From: an uncultured Collinsella sp.
GTDB lineage: Bacteria; Actinomycetota; Coriobacteriia; Coriobacteriales; Coriobacteriaceae
Length of the DNA stretch: 13,014 nt
Direction: 5' to 3'
Assembly: GCA_900541285.1 (NCBI GenBank)
Contig: UQJA01000053.1
Span: forward strand, 1-13,014
Shown here: positions 7,361 through 13,014 of the stretch, one piece after another
Numbering within the stretch: position 1 is the first letter of the stretch
Layout of the letters: the number at the start of each line of letters is the position of its first letter
Position numbers and translations under genes: made by a program
The notes under the pieces: generated by a model
Told to the model about the DNA's origin: nothing
The model's input: the letters and a program-made list of their open reading frames with translations, nothing else
The model's database searches: none

Positions 7361-9391
7361 TTAAGCGTCAAGGAAACGCGCGTCATGCGCATGTTTTTCA
7401 ATGTACTCGCGGCGATAGCCGACCTCGGAACCCATCAGCTCGCGCACGGCGCGGTCTGCCACCACGGCGTCCTCGATCGACACGCGCTGCAGGATGCGGG
7501 TCTTGGGATCCATCGTCGTCGAGGCAAGCTGCTTGGGGTCCATCTCGCCCAGACCCTTGTAGCGCTGGACGGTATAGCCCTTGCGCTTCTTGGTGATCTT
7601 GCCGTCCTTGGCCTTGCCGTCCTCGTCGTTATCGTCGGGGTTCAGGCCCAGACTCTGGATGGTATCGCGCAGGATCTCGTCTTCGGGCTGGCGGCCGTTG
7701 GGATACACGTAGTGGATCTTGTTGCGCACCTTAATGCCAAAGATGGGCGGGCAGGCAACATAGACGTAGCCGGCATCGATCAGCGGACGCATGTACTTGT
7801 AGAAGAACGTCAGCAGCAGGATGCGGATATGCGCGCCGTCGACGTCTGCATCGGTCATGATGATGATCTTGTGGTAGCGCGCCTTGGTGATATCGAAGTC
7901 GCCGCCGTCGCCGGCACTCGTCGTGACGCCGCAGCCGATCGCGGTAATCAATGACTGGATGGTGTCACTCGAGAACGCGCGATGGTCACCAACGCGTTCG
8001 ACGTTCAAAATCTTGCCGCGCAGGGGCAGAATCGCCTGGATGTCTCGGCGACGGCCGTCCTTGGCTGAACCGCCTGCCGAGTCACCCTCTACGATGAAGA
8101 GCTCGGTCAGCTCGGCATCGCGCACCGAGCAGTCGGCGAGCTTACCGGGCAGGGACGCCGTCTCGAGCAGGCTCTTGCGGCGGGTCGCCTCGCGCGCCTT
8201 GCGGGCGGCATTGCGCGCCTTGCAGGCCTGCTGCGCCTTCTTGACGATCTCGCGAGCGGGCTTAGGGTGCTCCTCGAGGTAATCGGCAAGGCCGTCGGTC
8301 ACGATCTTGAGCGTCAGCGCGCGCATATAGGAGCTGCCGAGCTTTGCCTTGGTCTGGCCCTCAAACTGCGGATCGGGCAGCTTGACCGAGATAACGGCCG
8401 AAAGGCCCTCGCGCACATCGTCGCCGGTCAGGTTGGCGTCTTTTTCCTTGAGCAGGTTCTGTTTGCGCGCGTAATCGTTGATCACGCGGGTGAGCGCGGT
8501 GCGGAAGCCCTCAAGGTGCATGCCGCCCTCGGGGGTGTAGATGTCGTTGGCAAACGACATGACGTTCTCGCCGTAGCCGCTATTCCACTGCAGGGAAACC
8601 TCGACCTCGCCCATCTTGGCCACAGGCGCGTCCGGGTCCGATTTGCCCTCGATGTAGATGGGCTCCTTAAAGGCCTCGGGGACGTCCTTGCCCTCGTTGA
8701 GGAACTTGACGAAGTCGATGATGCCGCCCTCGTAGCAAAACTCCTCCACGTGGGGAGTCGCCTCGCGCTCGTCGGTCAGCACGATCTTGAGGTTCTTATT
8801 GAGGAACGCCGTCTCCTGCAGACGGTTGTGCAGCGTATCGAAATCGTAGATGCAGGTCTCGAAGATCTCGTCGTCGGGCCAGAAGGTGACGGTGGTGCCC
8901 GTCGAATCCGAGGTGCCCACGACCTCCACCTTCTTGACGGTCTTGCCGCGCGAGAACTCCATCTCGTAGGTGTTGCCGTCGCGACGAACCTGAACGACCA
9001 CGCGCTTGGACAGTGCGTTGACGACGGAGATGCCCACGCCGTGCAGGCCGCCCGAGACCTTATAGGCCGAGTTGTCGAACTTACCGCCGGCGTGCAAGAT
9101 CGTCATAACGACCTCGAGCGTCGGAATCTTTTTAACAGGGTGCTCGTCGACGGGGATGCCGCGCCCGTTGTCGACGACCGTGATGGAGTTGTCGGCGTGG
9201 ACCGTCACCTGGATCTCGGTGCAGAAACCGGCCATGGCCTCGTCGACGGAGTTGTCAACGATCTCCCACACCAGGTGATGCAGACCGCTGGCGCTCGTCG
9301 AGCCGATATACATGCCCGGGCGCTTACGAACGGCCTCGAGACCTTCGAGAATCTTAATCTCGCCGCCATCGTAATCGTTTTCGTTTGCCAC
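7361..9391 (-). CDS. gyrB: DNA gyrase subunit B
   Basis: This is the ATPase subunit of gyrase, 676 residues from the GTG at 9391, which has AGGAGG 4 bp upstream. A TTG at 9409 would place that ribosome binding site inside the gene, so I rejected it. The GHKL ATPase domain shows E43 (general base) and N47 in 'WEIVDNSVDEA', then 'DNGRGIPVDEHP' and 'GLHGVGISVVNALS'. The TOPRIM domain has EGDSAGG (E435, D437), 'PLRGKILNVE' and DADVDG (D514, D516, D518), the metal-binding acidic residues. The C-terminal GyrA-contacting part contains 'QRYKGLGEMDPKQL'. The length suits the shorter Gram-positive form, without the insert found in E. coli. A terminator lies between dciA and gyrB, so gyrBA should have its own promoter in 9392-9440. 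I see no clear -35/-10 pair there. Confidence 0.97.
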   Translation of the reverse strand: MANENDYDGGEIKILEGLEAVRKRPGMYIGSTSASGLHHLVWEIVDNSVDEAMAGFCTEIQVTVHADNSITVVDNGRGIPVDEHPVKKIPTLEVVMTILHAGGKFDNSAYKVSGGLHGVGISVVNALSKRVVVQVRRDGNTYEMEFSRGKTVKKVEVVGTSDSTGTTVTFWPDDEIFETCIYDFDTLHNRLQETAFLNKNLKIVLTDEREATPHVEEFCYEGGIIDFVKFLNEGKDVPEAFKEPIYIEGKSDPDAPVAKMGEVEVSLQWNSGYGENVMSFANDIYTPEGGMHLEGFRTALTRVINDYARKQNLLKEKDANLTGDDVREGLSAVISVKLPDPQFEGQTKAKLGSSYMRALTLKIVTDGLADYLEEHPKPAREIVKKAQQACKARNAARKAREATRRKSLLETASLPGKLADCSVRDAELTELFIVEGDSAGGSAKDGRRRDIQAILPLRGKILNVERVGDHRAFSSDTIQSLITAIGCGVTTSAGDGGDFDITKARYHKIIIMTDADVDGAHIRILLLTFFYKYMRPLIDAGYVYVACPPIFGIKVRNKIHYVYPNGRQPEDEILRDTIQSLGLNPDDNDEDGKAKDGKITKKRKGYTVQRYKGLGEMDPKQLASTTMDPKTRILQRVSIEDAVVADRAVRELMGSEVGYRREYIEKHAHDARFLDA

Positions 9392-9440
9392 ACGTCCTCC
9401 TTCAGTCAAGAAAATGTGTACAGCCTTACTAGTTTATCGT

Positions 9441-9470
9441 AAAAAAATACCCTCGGGAACGAGGGTATTT
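9441..9470 (-). terminator. Intrinsic terminator after dciA
   Basis: On the - strand, AAATACCCTCG pairs with CGAGGGTATTT (9460-9470 with 9445-9455), a perfect 11-bp stem with a TTCC loop. The T-run extends through position 9441. It lies 27 bp past the dciA stop and upstream of gyrB, which separates the dnaN-recF-dciA transcript from gyrB-gyrA. Confidence 0.88.
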
Positions 9471-9496
9471 GGCTCTACAAGGCCACCAGATGCGAT

Positions 9497-10060
9497 TTAA
9501 GGCTCTTTTTTGCTTTGCACGCCCTTGGCCCACTCGGCACTGGCTCTCATGGCGTTCTCGAGGGCCTCGCGCAGTTTTTGGTCTTCGATGGGCGCCACTT
9601 GGCGCTCAATCTCGGTGCGCTCGGCATCGCTGAGGTCGGCGTGCGGGGCCGGCGGGCGTTCGGTCGTCGCCGGGCGCAGGCGCTCCTTGGCGGCGGGCGG
9701 CGTGTGACCGGGCGCGGTGGTTTTGAACACCAGGCCGTCCACATGCGCACCGGCGCGCTCCATGCGCGCGCGAATGATCTCGCGCAACAGCGTCATTTCC
9801 TGCGTCCACGAGGGCGAGTCGAGATACACCAGCAGCTCATTGGACTCGGGCAGGTAGCGCAGGCCCGTCACATGCCGTCCCTCGCGCGTGCCCGAGCACA
9901 CCGCGTTCCACGCACGATAGACCGCGCGCGACTCCTCGGCAGCCTCCATCTGCGCGCGGCGCTCAGGCGTCGCGGCCGCCAGGATGCGCTGGCGCTCTGC
10001 GTTTAAAAACCCACTGAAGGCGACCGTTTCGCTCTCGCGCTCGTAATTAGCACGTCTCAC
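9497..10060 (-). CDS. dciA: DciA-type replicative helicase loader/operator (DUF721 protein)
   Basis: The 187-residue protein carries a DUF721 domain at about residues 46-115. It runs from 'VYRAWNAVCS' through the beta strands 'ELLVYLDSPSWTQEM' and the following helix to 'VDGLVFKT'. DUF721 defines DciA, the ancestral bacterial protein that interacts with the DnaB helicase and helps load it at the origin when DnaC/DnaI is absent. A Pro-rich linker and a charged helical C-terminus follow. I took the GTG at 10060, which overlaps the end of recF by 14 bp. A GGTGGTGAG sequence upstream, inside recF, may act as ribosome binding site, and translational coupling is likely. Its place just after recF and before gyrB is the usual one in Actinobacteria, where it was long annotated as hypothetical. 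Family assignment is solid; the role is by homology. Confidence 0.88.
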   Translation of the reverse strand: MRRANYERESETVAFSGFLNAERQRILAAATPERRAQMEAAEESRAVYRAWNAVCSGTREGRHVTGLRYLPESNELLVYLDSPSWTQEMTLLREIIRARMERAGAHVDGLVFKTTAPGHTPPAAKERLRPATTERPPAPHADLSDAERTEIERQVAPIEDQKLREALENAMRASAEWAKGVQSKKEP

Positions 10061-11153
10061 CCATGCTCACCACCTTGGCTCGATCAAGCAGGTCATCGGT
10101 AAAGTACCCCAAGTTGGTCGTGGTTATGACCGTCTGGATATCATCGCCGATCAGCCGCAGGAAAGCACCGCGGCGTTCGCCGTCGAGTTCGCTCATCACG
10201 TCGTCCAAAAGCAGCAGTGGGGCGGTGCCCAGGACATCGCGAGCCACGGCCACCTCCGCCACCTTCCAGGCCAGCACCAACGTTCGCTGCTGACCTTGGC
10301 TGGCAAACGAACGAGCGGAACGACCCGCTACGGTAAACTCAATCTCATCGCGATGCGGTCCCACCAACGTCACGCCGCGGCGAATTTCCTCGTCGGCGTG
10401 CTCATCAAGGGCAGCCAGCATGCGCTCGTACGCCCAGCCCTTCAGCTCTTCGCGATCCTCGACCTGGGGCAAATCCCCCAGCGTGGACGCATAGGTCACG
10501 TTGGCGGCCTCACCGGACGCCACTTGCCCGTAGGCAGTGTGCACATGGCCCGCCAGCCGGTCGAGCAGGGCCAACCGGTGCACGAGCAGGGCCGAGCCCG
10601 CGCGGGCAATCGAATCGTTCCACGCGCCGAGCATCTCGCGGCAGCACCAGGTCTCCTTGAGCAAGGCGTTACGCTGAGTCACGCAGCGCCCATAGGTGCT
10701 CGCAAGATCGGCATAGCGTGCGCTCAGTTGCATGCCAAAGTCATCGAGGGCGGCGCGGCGCACACTGGCGCCTCGCTTAACCATGTCCAGATGGTCGGGG
10801 CAAAACAGCACGCTCGGCAGAACCCCGCGCACACCGGCGGCAGAGCATCTCTTGCCGTTGCGGCTAAACGAGCGTTTACCGTCCTCCGCGCTCAATCCCA
10901 TATCAAGCACGCGGTCGTCGCCCTCGAGCCTCAGCTCGGCCTTGCACGAGCCCACGCCGTCATGGACGAGCTCGGCTGCGGTCGGATGCCTAAACGAGGC
11001 GCCGCTCGTCAGCAGCTGCAGCGCCTCTATGAGATTGGTCTTTCCCGCCGCGTTGGGTCCCGCAAGTATCGTCACGCCCTCGTCCAGGGCAAGGCGATAA
11101 CTATCGAAGCTGCGGTAGTGCGCGACGGAAAGATCGCGGGCGAACATGGTCAT
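10047..11153 (-). CDS. recF: DNA replication and repair protein RecF
   Basis: RecF is an SMC-like ATPase that helps RecO and RecR load RecA at single-strand gaps and stalled forks. The 368-residue protein has Walker A GPNAAGKT (residues 32-39), an ABC-type signature region 'FASQGQQRTLVLAW', and Walker B 'PLLLLDDVMSELD'. The N-terminal 'YRSF' preceding the Walker A is also typical. The ATG at 11153 fits the family length; a second ATG two codons later is an alternative. The frame is open upstream to 11417, but that part is the shadow of dnaN. Only 10 bp separate it from the dnaN stop and no Shine-Dalgarno sequence is present there, so translation probably depends on coupling to dnaN. The 3' end overlaps dciA. 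Confidence 0.95.
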   Translation of the reverse strand: MTMFARDLSVAHYRSFDSYRLALDEGVTILAGPNAAGKTNLIEALQLLTSGASFRHPTAAELVHDGVGSCKAELRLEGDDRVLDMGLSAEDGKRSFSRNGKRCSAAGVRGVLPSVLFCPDHLDMVKRGASVRRAALDDFGMQLSARYADLASTYGRCVTQRNALLKETWCCREMLGAWNDSIARAGSALLVHRLALLDRLAGHVHTAYGQVASGEAANVTYASTLGDLPQVEDREELKGWAYERMLAALDEHADEEIRRGVTLVGPHRDEIEFTVAGRSARSFASQGQQRTLVLAWKVAEVAVARDVLGTAPLLLLDDVMSELDGERRGAFLRLIGDDIQTVITTTNLGYFTDDLLDRAKVVSMGETC

Positions 11154-11163
11154 AGGGCGGTTG

Positions 11164-12267
11164 CTAGATGCGGACCGGCATGACCAGGTACAGGTAGTTG
11201 ATCTTGTCGTAGGACTTGAAGATGCCCGCCTGCGAGTAGCTCTTGAGCTCCAGCGTGATCTCCTTCTCCTTGGACAGGGCATTGAGGCATCCGAAAATGT
11301 AGTGGTAGTTGAAGGCGATGGTGCCCGACTCGCCCTCGGCCTCGACATCGATCGTCTCCTGCGCAAGGTCCTGGTCATTGGAAATGGAGGACAGGCCCAT
11401 CTGCCCGTTCTCGACATCGATCTCGAACTTGACGGCGGGGTTGGCGCTCGCGATAACGGCCACGCGCTTGAGGGCGGCGTTAAAGGCGGCGACGTCGATC
11501 TTGACGCTCGTCACGCACGAATCGGGGATGAGCTGTTTGTAGTTGGGGTACACGCCCTCGATGCGGCGCGACACGTAGGTGGTGTTGCCGGCCTCAAAGA
11601 CGACTTGGGTGTCGGTAGCTCCGATCATGATGGTCGCCTGGCTGGCCATGATGTTCAGTGCGTCGTTAAAGGCGTCGGCCGGAACGTTGAGTTCAAAGGA
11701 GCCCTCGAGGGTCGAGGTCTCGACCTGCGTATCGCACACGGCCAGGCGGAAGGAATCGGTCGCCACCAGGCGCACGGTGTTGTTCTCGACCTTCATGTGC
11801 ACGCCACCCAGGATGGGGCGGGCCTTGTCGGTTGAGGTGACGCGCCACACGCGGCTGACCATCTCGGACAAGATATCGGTCGGCAGCTCCACGGCGCTCT
11901 CGATGGCATAGGCCGGAAACTCGGGGAAGTCATTGGCATCGAGCGTGTTCAGGCGGAACGAGCTCTTCTCGCAACCAATCAGCACCTGGCGCTCGGACAG
12001 CTCAAAGGTGACCGGGGCATCGGGGAGGGTCTTGGTGATATTGGAGAGCATCTTACAGGGGATAACCATCTCGCCCTCTTCTTCGACATGCGCCGCGATG
12101 CGATGACGGATCGAGATGGTGTAGTTAGAGGTCTGGAATTCCAAGATGCCGTCTTGCGCCTTGACGAGCACGCCCGACAGGATGGGAAGGGTGGATGCCG
12201 AAGCGACACCCTTCATAACGACGCCGATGGCTTGTGTGAGCGAGCTCTGGCTGACGGTGAACTTCAT
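11164..12267 (-). CDS. dnaN: DNA polymerase III subunit beta (sliding clamp)
   Basis: The dimeric ring clamp encircles DNA and tethers polymerase III and other partners. The 367 residues match the family length and its three repeated clamp domains (about 1-120, 121-245 and 246-367). Recognisable stretches include 'TLPILSGVLVKA' near the start, 'TDSFRLAV' in the middle, and the C-terminal 'YLVMPVRI', which forms part of the partner-binding hydrophobic pocket. The ATG at 12267 has an AAAGG element about 9 bp upstream. The gene lies directly after the candidate origin and probably leads the dnaN-recF-dciA operon. An AT-rich stretch (about 12270-12315) upstream could hold the promoter, but I cannot choose hexamers with confidence. 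Confidence 0.97.
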   Translation of the reverse strand: MKFTVSQSSLTQAIGVVMKGVASASTLPILSGVLVKAQDGILEFQTSNYTISIRHRIAAHVEEEGEMVIPCKMLSNITKTLPDAPVTFELSERQVLIGCEKSSFRLNTLDANDFPEFPAYAIESAVELPTDILSEMVSRVWRVTSTDKARPILGGVHMKVENNTVRLVATDSFRLAVCDTQVETSTLEGSFELNVPADAFNDALNIMASQATIMIGATDTQVVFEAGNTTYVSRRIEGVYPNYKQLIPDSCVTSVKIDVAAFNAALKRVAVIASANPAVKFEIDVENGQMGLSSISNDQDLAQETIDVEAEGESGTIAFNYHYIFGCLNALSKEKEITLELKSYSQAGIFKSYDKINYLYLVMPVRI

Positions 12268-12505
12268 CTTTTAATACCTTTCTATAGATATAAATATCTT
12301 AATAATAGTAATAGCACTGACGAAACTGTTGATTACTCCCAAAGACGCAGGTCAGACCCAGAAAGAGAATCGACAGCAACCTGTGTGCAACAGGGGTGGT
12401 TTTCCACGTTCAAAACCTGCGCAAAACTTTTCATCACCGCGGTTTGGGTTTTAGACACCTTATGCCCGTGGTTTCGACAAGTTTTCAACAGGTGTCTCTA
12501 TTTCC
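12268..12505. other. oriC: Candidate replication origin (oriC) between dnaA and dnaN
   Basis: This 238-bp gene-free gap sits where many Gram-positive and actinobacterial origins lie. DnaA-box-like sites judged against TTWTNCACA are TTTTCCACG (12400-12408, 8/9), TTTTCAACA (12482-12490, 8/9), and weaker ones at 12382-12390 (reverse strand, TTGCACACA, 7/9) and 12428-12436 (TTTTCATCA, 7/9). Next to dnaN is a very AT-rich stretch (about 12270-12315) suited to unwinding, which includes a TAA/TAG run at 12300-12314. No perfect TTATCCACA occurs in the gap. The rest of the origin could lie upstream of dnaA, outside the window. Confidence 0.55.
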
Positions 12506-13014
12506 CTACGAGCGCAGTGTAATTTTATCGCGCAGCGACTTGAGGTCTTCGGTGACGGCGCGGTCTTCCTGGATCATCTTCTGGACCTTTTTGTAGCTCG
12601 TGCTGACGGTCGAGTGGTTGCGGTTGCCAAATTCGGCGCCCACCGCCGTGGTCGTCATCTCGCACATCTCGATGGCCAGATAGATGGCAATGTGGCGTGC
12701 CTTGGCGATATTGGCGTTGCGTCGCGGGCCGATGAGCTCCTCGTGCGTCACGCCGTACTGCTCTTCAATGACGGACTGAACCGTCTGGACGTTGATTTTT
12801 TTGGCCGATGTGTCGAAGTACTGGCTGGCAATGGCGTCGATATCGTCAAAGGTGAGCTCCCCGCCCTCGCGCTCGCGGTCGCCCGCCTCGCCGGCGCAGC
12901 GCTCGCAAAAGCTCTCGAGTTCGCGAATGTTGGTGCCCGACACCTCTGCCATGTGTTTAAAGTGCTCGTCGGTCAGGTGCCCGCCGTCGCCCCCATAGGC
13001 TGCCAGCAGCGAGT
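12506..13014 (-). CDS. dnaA: Chromosomal replication initiator DnaA, C-terminal part (5' end outside window)
   Basis: DnaA binds DnaA boxes at the origin and melts it. The open frame runs off the right edge; 168 complete codons remain. The visible part begins in the AAA+ lid: 'GTNIRELESF' carries the sensor-2 arginine region (usual form SNVRELE). A Glu/Gly-rich insert follows, then domain IV, the DNA-binding part. That contains 'RNANIAKARHIAIYL' and the helix-turn-helix 'VGAEFGNRNHSTV', equivalent to 'FGGRDHTTV' in E. coli. The recognition helix differs from the common D-H-T-T-V by N-H-S-T-V. The gene lies upstream of dnaN in the conserved order; rpmH would be expected beyond the window. No hairpin terminator is visible after the stop, so some read-through into dnaN is possible. 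Confidence 0.95.
   Translation of the reverse strand, partial: SLLAAYGGDGGHLTDEHFKHMAEVSGTNIRELESFCERCAGEAGDREREGGELTFDDIDAIASQYFDTSAKKINVQTVQSVIEEQYGVTHEELIGPRRNANIAKARHIAIYLAIEMCEMTTTAVGAEFGNRNHSTVSTSYKKVQKMIQEDRAVTEDLKSLRDKITLRS

Noticed and set aside
4608..9391. Topoisomerase IV (parE/parC) instead of gyrase
   Set aside because: The QKRGGKG GyrA box, the place beside recF, and overall similarity all support gyrB-gyrA.
9392..9409. TTG start six codons upstream for gyrB
   Set aside because: The AGGAGG ribosome binding site would then be inside the coding sequence; the GTG at 9391 is correctly spaced.
8267..9442. 391-codon + strand open frame
   Set aside because: It is antisense to gyrB and extends into the dciA-gyrB gap; it has no ribosome binding site or recognisable domain.
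11154..11417. N-terminal extension of recF to 11417
   Set aside because: The extra residues overlap dnaN in another frame, are Ser/Arg-rich without homology, and make RecF far too long.
1..13014. CRISPR array, tRNA or rRNA genes, insertion sequences, phage or defence genes
   Set aside because: I looked for regularly spaced repeats, cloverleaf-like segments, transposase motifs and terminal inverted repeats and found none; nearly all sequence is accounted for by the listed genes.

Overview
The window holds two segments of different character, joined at about position 1415. The right-hand part (about 1420-13014) reads as a Coriobacteriia/Actinomycetota chromosome, most like Collinsella. This rests on the gene content (dnaA-dnaN-recF-dciA-gyrB-gyrA), the GC-rich coding with GTG starts, and the style of the proteins. 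The left-hand part (1 to about 1415) reads more like a GC-rich gut Firmicute (Oscillospiraceae-like). It has a cell-wall protein with an SPKTS sorting signal, a very strong preference for CTG leucine codons, and an MscS channel gene. The taxonomic labels are inference; no search was run.

Left segment, + strand. The 3' end of a sortase-anchored surface protein (1-612) is followed by a strong hairpin terminator (684-715). Then come a good sigma-70-type promoter (727-755), a ribosome binding site, and the start of an MscS-type mechanosensitive channel at 790.

Junction. Around 1411-1425 the MscS reading frame passes, without a stop or frameshift, into the pterin-binding and cobalamin-binding modules of a MetH-like methionine synthase that lacks its homocysteine domain. 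The result is one 699-residue open frame (790-2889). It makes little biological sense as a protein and looks most like a chimeric join (misassembly or cloning artefact), although a real recombination cannot be excluded from sequence alone. A UPF0210 (DUF711, 'PFL family') gene follows at 2998-4362.

Right segment, - strand. This is a classic replication-origin neighbourhood, transcribed right to left. It starts with the C-terminal end of dnaA (window edge to 12506). A 238-bp gap (12268-12505) follows, with an AT-rich stretch and degenerate DnaA-box-like sites, and is a good oriC candidate. Next come dnaN (sliding clamp), recF (gap repair) and dciA (replicative helicase loader), the last two overlapping by 14 bp. 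A clear intrinsic terminator follows dciA. gyrB and gyrA (DNA gyrase) come next, 11 bp apart and followed by a second strong terminator at 4534-4567, where they converge with the UPF0210 gene. Together the proteins start replication, load the helicase, hold the polymerase on DNA, repair gaps and control supercoiling.

I see no tRNA, rRNA, CRISPR array, insertion sequence or defence system. The observations most worth checking are the in-frame MscS-MetH junction and the candidate origin with its possible DnaA-trio run. I do not see convincing evidence of a previously undescribed system.
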